Shown here piece by piece: positions 1 to 7,941 of a DNA stretch of 56,832 nucleotides. The translations under genes were made by a program, and so were the position numbers. Source of the DNA: Oscillospiraceae bacterium Zagget12. Its GTDB lineage: Bacteria; Bacillota; Clostridia; UBA1381. The notes beneath the pieces are model-generated. The model worked only from the letters and a program-made list of their open reading frames with translations. It made no database searches and was not told where the DNA came from. The DNA lies in the NCBI GenBank assembly GCA_001941225.1, contig MSHM01000003.1, positions 41,164-97,995 on the forward strand, given 5' to 3'. The stretch's first letter is position 1. Each line of letters starts with the position of its first letter.

Positions 1-42
<42 letters not shown>

Positions 43-168
43 AAATTGCGCCTTTTGGCTTAACGCCAACCGACTTGCATTATTATATCAGAGCCGGCAG
101 CTTTTGTCAAGAGTTTTTCAAAAATATTATTTGCTTTTTTTGAGTATTTATGTATGGGATAGAGCAAT

Positions 169-1293
169 CTATCCCCTTAAATTTTTGCTTATTTCATAGA
201 CATAATCAGTCATTTTCTCGGCGTCCGATTTCGTGTTAAACACGCCGAACGATGCCCTCACAACTCCTCTGTCCTCCGTGCCGAGCGCCCTATGAGCAAG
301 CGGTGCGCAGTGATACCCGGCGCGCACGGCGGCTTTTCCGCAAAGCCTTTCAAATGTTTCCTCACTGCCGAGCGTTCCCACGTTAAACGCAACGGTCGCG
401 ATACTGTTATCATTACCGTATACGGTCACATTATCCATATTCAACAGATTTTCCTTAAACATATCGGCAAGCTGTTTTTCGTATTCCCCTATATATTATT
501 GTGCGCCGTACCTCAAAACATATTTCACTCCCGCGCCCAATGCCGCTATCGCCGGCGTATTCATTGTGCCGATATGAAATTTATCGGGCATAATATCCGG
601 CTGAACAACGCTTTCCGAATTACTGCCCGTACCTCCGACCGCGAACGGCGCGACACTTTCCGGATTTTTAATATACAGTCCGCCCGTTCCGAGAGGTCCC
701 ATAAGTCCCTTATGCCCCGAAAACGCTATCATATCGGCGTTCATTCCCACCGCGTCCACCTCCAGACAGCCCGCCGTCTGCGCCGTGTCTATCAGAAACG
801 GTATACCGTGTTTTTTTGCAATGCGCCCTATTTCATATACGGGCTGTATCGTTCCGCACACATTCGACGCGTGTGTGCATACAATGAGCCGCGTATCCTC
901 CCTTACCGCCTTTTCAACATCGGCGGCGCGCACAAAGCCGCTTTTATCGGCGGCGACAACCGTATAATTACCCAATCTATGCGCCGGACGCAGCACGCTG
1001 TTATGCTCCATAGCGGTAACCACGATATGCCCGCCGTTTCCGGCGATTCCGAAAATAGCCGTGTTCAGCGCGTAGGTGGCATTTTGGGTAAACACAATAT
1101 TCTGCGGCTCGGGAATATTAAAAAGCCGCGCAATCAAATCCTGCGTGTCCACAATCGCGCGAACCGCCTCCATACTCTTTTTATGCCCTCCGCGTCCCGC
1201 GTTTCCTCCTCCTAAAATGGTGCTTTTTATCAGACGCGCATATACCGCAAAGGGTTTTTTCAGCGTCGTGGCGGCATTATCAAGATACAGCAT
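169..1293 (-). pseudogene. Cysteine desulfurase-like class V aminotransferase interrupted by an in-frame TAA
   Basis: This is a PLP-dependent class V aminotransferase of the cysteine desulfurase type, which moves sulfur (or Se) from cysteine to an enzyme cysteine. Visible marks are the N-terminal LDNAATT, the His of AMEHNS, the PLP lysine in SGHKGLMGP (about residue 195) and the group-II-type cysteine in RAGYHCAP (about residue 329). A TAA at 496-498, about codon 266, stops the frame. The same frame continues for 11 codons to an ATG at 462 and on to 169, so the break is one nonsense codon and not a shift. The short product would keep the PLP lysine but lose the catalytic cysteine. The start is the ATG at 1293, with GGGGAG upstream and a 14-nt overlap with the DUF3343 gene. 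It may be a real pseudogene, a base error, or a strain-specific decay. The 3' open frame has no good ribosome site of its own. Confidence 0.82.
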
Positions 1294-1534
1294 TATACAC
1301 ACGCTCCCCGTTTTCAATTTTTTCTGTATAAATACCCTTTATGGGAAGTCTGTTGTCGCTCGCTATCGTTTTTATATCCTCCAAGGCGCGGTCGTCAAGC
1401 CGCACGGAATAGGAACAGCCGCCCCCGCCCAATGCTGTGGGCGTATGAACCACATACGCCGGAAAGCCTACAATCTTTTCGGCTGCCTTTTTCAGCCTCG
1501 CGGCAGTGGTGGCGCTGCCAACCAATACATACAT
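1280..1534 (-). CDS. DUF3343 protein, putative Se/S carrier-like
   Basis: This 84-residue cytosolic protein matches the DUF3343 family, which Pfam describes as putative Se/S-carrier-like and which often sits beside cysteine desulfurases and selenium genes. It has the family pattern: an N-terminal strand MYVLVGSATTA, then HTP, a Gly run and a single conserved cysteine in GGCSYSVRL (about residue 40). That cysteine is the likely chalcogen carrier by family analogy. The ATG at 1534 follows GGAGTG at good spacing, and an in-frame upstream extension is ignored because it lacks a ribosome site. It overlaps the desulfurase-like gene by 14 nt, so the two are probably translationally coupled. Its partner is broken here, so the pair may no longer work. 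Confidence 0.8.
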   Translation of the reverse strand: MYVLVGSATTAARLKKAAEKIVGFPAYVVHTPTALGGGGCSYSVRLDDRALEDIKTIASDNRLPIKGIYTEKIENGERVYNAVS

Positions 1535-1606
1535 AAAATTCACTCCTTTCCTCTTATTATATAATATTCCGAAAGGACGGATATGTGTATCAAAAGAATT
1601 TTTGTC

Positions 1607-1636
1607 TTGACAAAACATAAAAATATATGTTAAAAT
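1607..1636 (+). promoter_or_regulatory. Sigma-A-type promoter for the DUF2798 gene
   Basis: A -35 TTGACA (1607-1612) is followed after 18 nt by TAAAAT (1631-1636). It would give a leader of about 140 nt before the ATG at 1786. The leader is A+T-rich, and no known riboswitch was recognised in it. Confidence 0.6.
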
Positions 1637-1785
1637 ATTTCTCGTAAATTTAACTGAATAATGTTCGCACGACACATGTAATACTTTTGTATATAAATCT
1701 GATCACGGTACGAAACGGTTTTGTATTTATCAAAGTATTTATATGTGTTTTTTTGCGCTTATTCAAAAAAAGGAGTGTATTTTTA

Positions 1786-2361
1786 ATGCCAAGAAATCAA
1801 TTTCAGAGAATGGTCTTTGCCTTTCTCACCGTAGTGGTTACGGTTCATGCCTATGTATTCTACAGTCTGTATGTAGTGAACGGCAGCATACTTATGTCGG
1901 TAAACCAAGCCGACAGCGTAATTTCCGCGATAAACAATCAAGGCGGAGTATATATGTTCGGCGCGTATCTTCCGATATGGGCGGTCATACTTATAGAATT
2001 TTGTTTCGCGTATCTGCTGGAGGTTATTATGGGAAGTCCCTGCTCGTTCCGCCTTGCAAGAAAGGTGTTCGACCCCGCAAAGACTCATCCTGTTATTTTT
2101 GAATCGGCAATCATATGCGCAACTGTCGGCTTGATGTGTCCGGCGATGAGCTTTATAGCGGCATGGCTGTATTACCCGTATTACGCGGGATTCAACATAT
2201 TCACGCTGCTTGCGAACTGGCTTAAGCTTGTATGCTTTAATTTTCCTTTCGCATTCTTCACGCAGCTGTTCTTTATTCAGCCGCTCATCAGAACACTGTT
2301 TAAATTCTTCTTCCGTAAGGATGTTAAGGCAAGAAGTCAAGCGGCTGTCAAAACAGCGTAA
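1786..2361 (+). CDS. DUF2798 family integral membrane protein
   Basis: This 191-residue polytopic membrane protein starts MPRNQFQRMVFAFL, the typical opening of DUF2798 proteins. It has four hydrophobic spans: about residues 8-28, 62-82, 105-128 and 140-160. The C-terminus is basic. No catalytic residues stand out and the family has no assigned function. The ATG at 1786 is preceded by AAAGGAG at ideal spacing. A longer in-frame extension upstream has no ribosome site and runs through the leader. The gene stands alone between its own promoter and a hairpin terminator. Confidence 0.7.
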   Translation: MPRNQFQRMVFAFLTVVVTVHAYVFYSLYVVNGSILMSVNQADSVISAINNQGGVYMFGAYLPIWAVILIEFCFAYLLEVIMGSPCSFRLARKVFDPAKTHPVIFESAIICATVGLMCPAMSFIAAWLYYPYYAGFNIFTLLANWLKLVCFNFPFAFFTQLFFIQPLIRTLFKFFFRKDVKARSQAAVKTA

Positions 2362-2371
2362 AATAAGCAAT

Positions 2372-2397
2372 AAAAAAACGGCAGATGCCGTTTTTTT
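2372..2397. terminator. Bidirectional terminator between DUF2798 and rodA
   Basis: A CGGC/GCCG hairpin with a 4-nt loop is flanked by seven A on the left and seven T on the right, so it can end the rightward DUF2798 transcript and the leftward rodA transcript. Confidence 0.75.
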
Positions 2398-2415
2398 GTT
2401 ACAAGTTTATCGCCG

Positions 2416-3549
2416 TCAATACACGTCAAACACGCTGCGCGGCTTATTATGGTAGGACACGCTCAGCACAAGTCCTATGGCAATCATATTCACCGCGACG
2501 GAGGTACCGCCGTAGCTTATAAACGGCAGCGGAATACCCGTAACGGGCATAAGACCTATGCACATACCGACATTTTCAAAAACGTGAAAAAGCATCATAG
2601 AGCCAACGCCGACGCATATATATCTGCCGAAGGCGTTATCCGCTTTCTGAGCCGTTTTAAAGCACCTGTAAATCAGAAGAAACAGTGCGATTACAAGAAT
2701 TATCGCGCCCGCAAATCCCAGCTCCTCGCTTATTATGCTGAATATGAAATCGGTATACTTAGACGGCAGATAATCCATCTGATTTTGTGTGCCCTGCAAA
2801 TATCCCTTTCCCCAAAGCTGTCCGGAGCCTACGGAAATCAGCGACTGTATAACATTATATCCGCTGCCCTGCGCGTCAAGATACGGATTGAAAAACACCT
2901 GAATACGTTTTTGCTGATAATCGGCAAGCACATAATTATATATAAGCGGCAGCGACGCGATTCCCAAAACGCCGATAGGAATTATATATTTATAGGAAAT
3001 CTTCGCCACAAACATAAGGCAGATAAACATAAATATAAACACCATCGCGCTGCCCACATCGGGTTGAAGAGCAATCAATCCGAGCAATACTCCGAGATGC
3101 AGCAAAAGTCCGAGAATTACAAGAGGCTTGTTTATATCGTCATGCACCTTTGAGAGATGATACGAAAACGTCACTATAAAGCATACCTTGGCAAGCTCCG
3201 ACGGCTGAATGCCCACGGAACCGAATCTTATCCAGCTTTTCGCGCCCCAGCTTTCATTGCCCACACCCACTATCAGAACCAGAATCAGTATTGCCACCGC
3301 GAATATATAAATCGGTTTTACCAAATTCTTAAGCTGTTCATAGTCAAAAAAGCAGACGACAAGCATAAGCACGCAGCCTATAACCATAGCGACGGACTGT
3401 ACAGTTACATTTGTGTTTGAATGTAGAGTTCTCGTTGCCGAATATATCATCACTATGCCGAAAATCGACAGAACTATTGTTAAAATAAATAAAAACCAGT
3501 CAAACTCCATAAGAATGACGGATTTTTTTGACACGCTCTTTTTTTTCAA
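2416..3549 (-). CDS. rodA: RodA, SEDS peptidoglycan glycosyltransferase
   Basis: This SEDS-family integral membrane protein of about 377 residues polymerises lipid II into glycan strands during cell elongation, working with a class B penicillin-binding protein. It shows many transmembrane spans and the family hallmarks SEELGFAG, GIPLPFISYGGTS and the Asp-bearing loop QPDVGSAMVF. The RodA reading is preferred to FtsW/SpoVE because of the IGLMPVTGIPLPF form and the lack of division or sporulation neighbours. A GTG at 3558 overlaps the AGGAG ribosome site, so the TTG at 3549, 7 nt after AGGAG, is the more likely start. It is flanked by tRNA-Leu and a terminator and seems monocistronic. Confidence 0.9.
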   Translation of the reverse strand: MKKKSVSKKSVILMEFDWFLFILTIVLSIFGIVMIYSATRTLHSNTNVTVQSVAMVIGCVLMLVVCFFDYEQLKNLVKPIYIFAVAILILVLIVGVGNESWGAKSWIRFGSVGIQPSELAKVCFIVTFSYHLSKVHDDINKPLVILGLLLHLGVLLGLIALQPDVGSAMVFIFMFICLMFVAKISYKYIIPIGVLGIASLPLIYNYVLADYQQKRIQVFFNPYLDAQGSGYNVIQSLISVGSGQLWGKGYLQGTQNQMDYLPSKYTDFIFSIISEELGFAGAIILVIALFLLIYRCFKTAQKADNAFGRYICVGVGSMMLFHVFENVGMCIGLMPVTGIPLPFISYGGTSVAVNMIAIGLVLSVSYHNKPRSVFDVY

Positions 3550-3665
3550 AAATATCACTCCTAAAATCCTATATATTTATATTATATAACATTATTTTAT
3601 TTTAAGCAATATTTTCGGCGCTTTTTCGATATTATTTTTAGCGTAAATAAATTCTTTTTGAAAGG

Positions 3666-3694
3666 TTGACATTTCGTAGAATTTGTGATATTAT
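3666..3694 (+). promoter_or_regulatory. Promoter of tRNA-Leu
   Basis: A perfect -35 TTGACA (3666-3671), a 17-nt spacer and TATTAT (3689-3694) lie about 18 nt before the mature tRNA end. This is a near-consensus strong stable-RNA promoter. Confidence 0.85.
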
Positions 3695-3711
3695 AGTTAA
3701 GCAATATTTTT

Positions 3712-3798
3712 GCCGATGTGGTGGAATTGGCAGACGCGCGGGACTCAAAATCCCGTGGTAGCAATACCGTGTGGGTTCGACCCCCACCATCGGCACCA
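3712..3798 (+). tRNA. tRNA-Leu (anticodon CAA)
   Basis: This class II tRNA has a long variable arm. The acceptor GCCGATG pairs with CATCGGC. The anticodon stem GGGA/TCCC encloses CTCAAAA, so the anticodon is CAA. The T-arm carries GGTTCGACC. The discriminator is A and the CCA is encoded (3796-3798). Confidence 0.97.
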
Positions 3799-3813
3799 AA
3801 TTTGTAAAACAAT

Positions 3814-3843
3814 AAGACCGTCGGCATTGCCGACGGTCTTTTG
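3814..3843 (+). terminator. Terminator of tRNA-Leu
   Basis: A 13-bp stem, AAGACCGTCGGCA against TGCCGACGGTCTT, has a very short loop and is followed by T residues. It is strong and partly bidirectional, so it may also serve the leftward gene ending at 3859. Confidence 0.85.
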
Positions 3844-3858
3844 TGTTTAGGCGAGGTT

Positions 3859-4173
3859 TCAGCATTGCGCCGCTTGAGCCGCCTCGTTTAAAATTTTACG
3901 CATTTTGCCCTTTATTAAGGGAATACTGCCCTCCAATGTTTTTTCTCCGGCAATGGCATCTCTGAGCCAGCCTTGCATCAGCAGGGAATTATCCGTGAAC
4001 CCTACGCCGAAACACTGCATTACCGCGATTACTCCATCGCCTTTCACCCATACATTTTCACCGTTTAAAACCTTTGCGGCGAATTTGTATTTACCCATAA
4101 CAGTTTCTATTGCCGCAATCATATCATCAACATTTTTATCCTGTATAGGTATTTCTATTGTCGTTCTTGCCAT
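3859..4173 (-). CDS. Hypothetical 104-residue protein
   Basis: I do not recognise this protein. It begins MARTTIEIPI and has no signal peptide or membrane span. It has a hydrophobic/Gly core (VIAVMQCFGVGF) and a basic amphipathic tail (IKGKMRKILNEAAQ), so it looks like a small cytosolic alpha/beta protein. GGAG lies 6 nt before the ATG. It is the last gene of a leftward run with the zinc-ribbon and lipoprotein genes (gaps of 19 and 42 nt), which suggests co-transcription. Confidence 0.6.
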   Translation of the reverse strand: MARTTIEIPIQDKNVDDMIAAIETVMGKYKFAAKVLNGENVWVKGDGVIAVMQCFGVGFTDNSLLMQGWLRDAIAGEKTLEGSIPLIKGKMRKILNEAAQAAQC

Positions 4174-4192
4174 TTTTATCTCCTCACATTAC

Positions 4193-4492
4193 TTATGATT
4201 TTATAACTGTTTTACATTTGGGGCATACTTTTGTTTCGCTTTTCAGCTGTATTCCGCAATTCGGACACTTTGTCATAGAAACCTGAAAATCGTCCTTATC
4301 CTTTAAATTTTTTGATGTGAACGCCTGTGAAACTAAGACTACTATTAAATCGATAATGCCGAATAGCAAAAGAATAACGCCGAACACCTTACAAAGATAA
4401 GCCATATCTCTTGATAAGGTCGTCGATGCGATAAGCATAATAAGTCCTACCGCAAAACATATTGCTCCTGATATAATTTTTAAATTTTTCAT
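4193..4492 (-). CDS. Two-span membrane protein with C-terminal zinc ribbon
   Basis: This 99-residue protein has two hydrophobic spans (about residues 5-22 and 33-56) and a soluble tail with a four-cysteine zinc ribbon, CPNCG ... CPKCK (about residues 75-95). That layout is common in small Firmicute membrane proteins of unknown role. The ribbon probably faces the cytoplasm. A GGATT ribosome site precedes the ATG. It lies between a small lipoprotein gene and a hypothetical gene on the same strand. No function can be assigned. Confidence 0.65.
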   Translation of the reverse strand: MKNLKIISGAICFAVGLIMLIASTTLSRDMAYLCKVFGVILLLFGIIDLIVVLVSQAFTSKNLKDKDDFQVSMTKCPNCGIQLKSETKVCPKCKTVIKS

Positions 4493-4534
4493 ATTTAGTC
4501 AATCCTTTCAATTAAATTACTTATTTAAACTTTT

Positions 4535-4720
4535 TTACGGCAGCATATCGGGTTCTACTACAGTGGCACCGGAGGTTGAATATGCTTTTCCGTCTATTAT
4601 TACATAGCCTTTGTCATTGCTTTCTTCTGCCGAGCTGCTCGAATCGCCGCCGTTTGTCCCGCAGCCGCTTGTCGCGGCGATTAAAGCGCATAACATAATT
4701 AATAAAAATATCTTTTTCAT
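4535..4720 (-). CDS. Small lipoprotein
   Basis: This 61-residue product has a lipoprotein signal: a basic start MKKIF, a hydrophobic stretch and the lipobox ATSGC (Cys about residue 20). The mature peptide of about 40 residues is Ser- and acid-rich and ends near VVEPDMLP. No domain is seen. GAGGGGAT is the ribosome site. It sits between the CHAP gene and the zinc-ribbon protein, so a cell-surface role is likely, but nothing more specific can be supported. Confidence 0.6.
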   Translation of the reverse strand: MKKIFLLIMLCALIAATSGCGTNGGDSSSSAEESNDKGYVIIDGKAYSTSGATVVEPDMLP

Positions 4721-4823
4721 TTTTCTTATCCCCTCTAATTTACTTAATTTGTTTTATTTTACAGTATATCCCACAGAATTCTGATGCGTGCCAATATATA
4801 GTCAAATTTGCCGGACTATTTAT

Positions 4824-6014
4824 TTAGTTTACCGGAATATAGCCGCGGAAGTAAGCCCAACTGCCACTTCCATCTTTTATCTTGCCTGTAGACTCGTTCT
4901 CAACCGTATATGTATTTTTCTTTACAACATCTGAGCTTGTGTTTCCCTCAATAAGAGTTATTTTTGAACCCGATACCGATACGACTATGCCCACATGGTG
5001 GCTTTCGCCGCCTTTGTTCCCTGAAAAGAATATTACATCATTTTTATTGATATTGCTCAATGCGGAACTGCTCCAATTCTTAAACGATGATGAATTTTTT
5101 CTCATTGTTTCGCACGCCGCTGTTTTTGGTACCAATTTTGTTGAAACTCCTGCTTGATTCACACACCAGCTTACAAATATCGCACACCAAGATACTCCAT
5201 TGTACTCAAACCATTCTCCGTATTTTGTATAGTCACCGTGCCCAAAGCCATTTGAATTTGTTCCTTGATATCCGACTTCAGATGACGCTATATTGGCAAG
5301 TGTTGATGAACTGCTCGAGCTGCTTGAACTGCTTGAGCTGCTTGACGACGAGGTACTTCTGTAATCGCTGCCCTTTATCCAGCCCATTTTGTAACCGCCG
5401 GAAACGGGATAGATTACCTGAATCCACTCATCGCTTGACAGTGAGCCGCGCAAAACGTAAATCTTATCACCCTTGGAAATATATCCGTAGGTTGAGGAAT
5501 TATTTTTCCACTTATAGGTTGTGATTTGCTTTGATGAGGTCACGGTTTCCTTTGCCTTTTCGCTGTAAAGATTGCGGTATGTAAAATCCGAGCATTTAAA
5601 CCACGCTGTTTTTCTTCCGGAGCTTACCGGATACGACACCTGAACCGCGCAGCCATTGGAGCCGTTCGCCACACTTATAATACGGCACTCGTCCGAGCCG
5701 CACGATATATAGCCGCCGGTTTTGCTTGTAAGATTCTTATCGCTGTAAGCGTAAACCTTTCCCGATGAATTATAGGTGTAGGTTGAGATGTATTTGCTTG
5801 ACGAAATCGACGGAAGTGACACCGATGCGTAAAGATTATCGCCTATCTCAAAGTCCTCCGATAATGTGTAGCCGTCTGCCGAGCCGTAATCGCTTACATC
5901 TTCCGATAATGCGAAATCCTCCGCCGCCACTTCACACTCAGCGTCTGACAGGCTGTAATCATCGTATTCCGCGAAAGCCGGCATTGCCGCAAGACAGGTT
6001 AAAATTCCCGCCAT
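4824..6014 (-). CDS. Secreted SH3-like/CHAP-domain protein; reading frame disturbed at its 5' end
   Basis: This is a probable secreted cell-wall amidase or peptidase. The product has a signal-peptide core ending AMPAFA, an acidic segment, two SH3-like repeats (about residues 75-140 and 160-215, both with VSYPV/VIYPV cores), a run of about 18 serines and a C-terminal CHAP domain (about 240-395). The CHAP catalytic cysteine is in SWCAIFVSWC and the histidine in SHHVGIVV. The best ribosome site, AGGAGGG, serves an ATG at 6051 that is followed by seven A, out of frame with the body. With six A the frame would open into MKKHYQKLS and then the signal peptide. As written, only the internal ATG at 6014 is in frame, and it lacks the basic n-region and a good ribosome site. 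Confidence 0.75.
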   Translation of the reverse strand: MAGILTCLAAMPAFAEYDDYSLSDAECEVAAEDFALSEDVSDYGSADGYTLSEDFEIGDNLYASVSLPSISSSKYISTYTYNSSGKVYAYSDKNLTSKTGGYISCGSDECRIISVANGSNGCAVQVSYPVSSGRKTAWFKCSDFTYRNLYSEKAKETVTSSKQITTYKWKNNSSTYGYISKGDKIYVLRGSLSSDEWIQVIYPVSGGYKMGWIKGSDYRSTSSSSSSSSSSSSSSSSTLANIASSEVGYQGTNSNGFGHGDYTKYGEWFEYNGVSWCAIFVSWCVNQAGVSTKLVPKTAACETMRKNSSSFKNWSSSALSNINKNDVIFFSGNKGGESHHVGIVVSVSGSKITLIEGNTSSDVVKKNTYTVENESTGKIKDGSGSWAYFRGYIPVN

Positions 6015-6137
6015 TATTACGGCTGATAATTTTTGATAATGTTTTTTTCATAATAAACCCTCCTGAATTTTGAATTGATTGATATTGGTACACACTTTTT
6101 TGACAATTCCCCCTTTTGTTAAATTAAGCAGGTTGCG

Positions 6138-6812
6138 TTATTGCACTGTAATATTACCTATTCCTATTTTGCCGTCCTGACAATTTACATTTGTCTTAAT
6201 TTTAAGTTGCAAGCCATAATTTAACGGAACCGATACTTTTTGCGGTAATTCATCAGGCTCTACATCTATTTCATAAACCAAACTTCCGTCTACATAAAAA
6301 GATGCAGTCATAACACAATTTCCGCTGCCGTCAACATGTCCGACATAACATTCCAATTCACTGTATTTGCCATTTAGATTAAATAAAGCACAGCCGTAGT
6401 CCCAAAACCAAGTGAAAAAACCATTTGAATATTTTTCACCGCCCATATAGAAACTATTGTCGGAAAAACTTGAAGTTTCATATGGCGGACACACTTCCAT
6501 CAAATACGTACTGCCTGATGTCTGCTCGTCCCACAAATACACGCCCTTATTTGTGCCGTCCCATGTGACATTCATACCCACTGCGCTCGCGACGCCGCGC
6601 ACAGGCATATACGTTGTGCCGTTATAGATGAACGGTTCTATCGTGCTGCCGTTGGCGTCCTTAAGCTCACACAGAACATTGTCTTTGTAAACCTTGATAT
6701 TGTCATAGGTTACCTCAATCGTTTCGGTTTTGCTTTTTGCGTATACCGCGCCGCCGGCGCACAACACCCCGACAACTATACCCGCCGTAAAAGTTTGTAA
6801 TCTTTTTTTCAT
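6138..6812 (-). CDS. Secreted stalk-domain/NPCBM-like protein
   Basis: This 224-residue exported protein has a signal peptide (MKKRLQTF... to VYAKS, about residue 27). A short copper-amine-oxidase-N/'stalk' type segment (about 30-95) carries the familiar YMPVRGVASAVGM and VTWDG motifs. The C-terminal half (about 105-224) has a beta-rich pattern, FSDNSFYMGGEKYSNGFF and YSELECYVGHVDG, that resembles NPCBM carbohydrate-binding modules. Binding of wall or plant glycans is therefore plausible but inferred. GGAGG precedes the ATG. It is divergent from the XRE regulator gene at 6932 across a 119-nt region with a dyad. Confidence 0.7.
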   Translation of the reverse strand: MKKRLQTFTAGIVVGVLCAGGAVYAKSKTETIEVTYDNIKVYKDNVLCELKDANGSTIEPFIYNGTTYMPVRGVASAVGMNVTWDGTNKGVYLWDEQTSGSTYLMEVCPPYETSSFSDNSFYMGGEKYSNGFFTWFWDYGCALFNLNGKYSELECYVGHVDGSGNCVMTASFYVDGSLVYEIDVEPDELPQKVSVPLNYGLQLKIKTNVNCQDGKIGIGNITVQ

Positions 6813-6865
6813 TGAATTTTCCTCCTTTTTTGCATTTTTTGTCCACTATTAATATACCATAGTAT

Positions 6866-6894
6866 TTGTATAATGTCAAGTAAATCTTATACAA
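6866..6894. promoter_or_regulatory. Dyad in the divergent promoter region, candidate XRE operator
   Basis: TTGTATAA (6866-6873) and its exact inverse TTATACAA (6887-6894) face each other between the divergent stalk-domain and XRE genes. Read rightward, TTGTAT (6866) and TACAAT (6890) also form a -35/-10 pair with an 18-nt spacer. A repressor bound here could control its own gene and the surface-protein gene. Confidence 0.5.
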
Positions 6895-6931
6895 TAGTAT
6901 ATGAATAATTGATTTTTAGGAGGTTGTTGTT

Positions 6932-7207
6932 ATGCTTAACGAGCGTATAAAAAGTCTGCGAAAAGCCAACGGCTTGACGCAGGTGGAGCTTGCAAAGAAA
7001 ATTAACGTGTCAAAGCAATGTGTGTCAAATTGGGAAAACAATAATATACAGCCTTCTATTGATATGCTTGTAAAGCTTGCGGATTTCTTTTCGGTCAGCA
7101 CCGATTATCTGCTCTGCCTTGACGAACGCAGAATTCTGGACGTGACCGGCTTGACGGATATTCAAATTGAGCATATCAGGCGCATCATAGATGACATAAG
7201 AGAATAA
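6932..7207 (+). CDS. XRE-family HTH regulator
   Basis: This 91-residue DNA-binding protein has an N-terminal lambda-repressor-like HTH (about residues 5-60: LRKANGLTQVELAKKINVSK, then VSNWENN and STDYLL) and a short tail (IRRIIDDIRE) that may mediate dimerisation. AGGAGG lies 9 nt before the ATG. It is transcribed away from the stalk-domain gene, with the dyad at 6866-6894 between them, so autoregulation is likely. A terminator hairpin follows directly. Confidence 0.85.
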   Translation: MLNERIKSLRKANGLTQVELAKKINVSKQCVSNWENNNIQPSIDMLVKLADFFSVSTDYLLCLDERRILDVTGLTDIQIEHIRRIIDDIRE

Positions 7208-7251
7208 ATTTTGCATTAAAAAACTGCCGTTTTACCGGCAGTATTTTTATG
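7208..7251 (+). repeat. 44-bp direct repeat containing the XRE gene terminator (left copy)
   Basis: It begins ATTTTGCATTAAAAAA, contains the hairpin CTGCCG/CGGCAG and ends with a T-run and ATG. A near-identical copy lies at 8059-8102. The hairpin plus T-run is a rho-independent terminator for the XRE gene. Confidence 0.8.
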
Positions 7252-7299
7252 TTTTTTTGGCAAGGACATTACCACAAATCCCAATCGGAAACGTCGCAT

Positions 7300-7560
7300 T
7301 TAATCTTCATAATGCCCTCTGCACGCCGCAATTAAAAGCTGTCCCTTATCATTTACATCATATACCAGTCTGTTTGTTTCATCTATGCGCCGACTCCAAC
7401 CGCCTCGATATTTTAACGGCTCCGGCTTGCCTATGCCATTTGCCGCGCCGTTGCGCTCTATATCTTTTACCAATGCGTTAATTCTTTTCAGAGTCTTTTT
7501 ATCCTGCATTTGCCAATAAAGGTAATCATCCCAAGCAATATCGGACCATATTTTATCCAT
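7300..7560 (-). CDS. yoeB: YoeB-type toxin (Txe/YoeB mRNA interferase)
   Basis: This 86-residue RelE-fold toxin binds the ribosomal A site and cuts translated mRNA. It has the family's typical length and landmarks: an N-terminal IWSDIAWDDYLYWQ, the core KINALVKDI-like helix (here RINALVKDIERNG), the catalytic-region pattern PEPLKYRGGWSRRID, the strand NRLVYDV and the C-terminal CRGHYED with the conserved His-Tyr. It overlaps the upstream antitoxin gene by 8 nt, the usual coupled order. A noncoding stretch and the XRE terminator lie downstream. Confidence 0.93.
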   Translation of the reverse strand: MDKIWSDIAWDDYLYWQMQDKKTLKRINALVKDIERNGAANGIGKPEPLKYRGGWSRRIDETNRLVYDVNDKGQLLIAACRGHYED

Positions 7561-7810
7561 TATCGTCCTCCTCTATAAGCTCGTGCTTTGTGCCGCCGCC
7601 GGAATAGAGCTGGTCGAAAGCGCGGTCAAGCGAGTTTAAATATTCGCTGTTTCTTGCCGCCTTTGTGAGCGCGTTCCATTCGTCAAGACTGATAAGAACG
7701 ACATTCTTTTCGTTTTTGCGCGTCACGATAACCGTTTCCCTTTCATCAGTCACCTTGTCGCAATAAGACTTTAAATTTTCCCGTATAGTCGAATAATTCA
7801 CCGCAAGCAT
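7553..7810 (-). CDS. yefM: YefM-type antitoxin (Phd/YefM family)
   Basis: This 85-residue antitoxin has an N-terminal Phd/YefM DNA-binding fold (MLAVNYSTIRENLKSYCDKV, then VIVTRKNEKNVVLISLDEWN) and an acidic, flexible C-terminus (HELIEEDDNG) that would wrap the YoeB toxin. The ATG at 7810 has GGAG 9 nt upstream. An upstream in-frame ATG would place coding sequence across the operator. The gene is expected to be autorepressed through the TGTACA boxes just upstream. Confidence 0.93.
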   Translation of the reverse strand: MLAVNYSTIRENLKSYCDKVTDERETVIVTRKNEKNVVLISLDEWNALTKAARNSEYLNSLDRAFDQLYSGGGTKHELIEEDDNG

Positions 7811-7827
7811 ATATATCATCTCCTTTT

Positions 7828-7878
7828 TGTACATATTCTTGTACAATTTATTGTACCATAATATTATACGCCGGTCAA
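7828..7878 (-). promoter_or_regulatory. yefM-yoeB promoter with three TGTACA-type operator boxes
   Basis: On the reverse strand, TTGACC (7873-7878), 17 nt and TACAAT (7850-7855) form a promoter. TGTACA at 7828-7833 and 7840-7845 and TGTACC at 7852-7857 repeat every 12 bp, and the third overlaps the -10. TGTACA is the known core of the E. coli YefM-YoeB operator, so autorepression is strongly suggested. Confidence 0.85.
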
Positions 7879-7941
7879 GTGTTTTTTATGACTTTTTTGA
7901 TGAAATCAATCATTAGATATTTGCTTTTTTTCATATACTTG

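Noticed and set aside
292-1215. Long rightward open frame opposite the desulfurase-like gene
   Set aside because: Arg/His-rich shadow frame with no ribosome site; the reverse strand shows clear family motifs.
3597-3865. Leftward open frames across tRNA-Leu
   Set aside because: They read through the tRNA and its terminator; the tRNA is certain.
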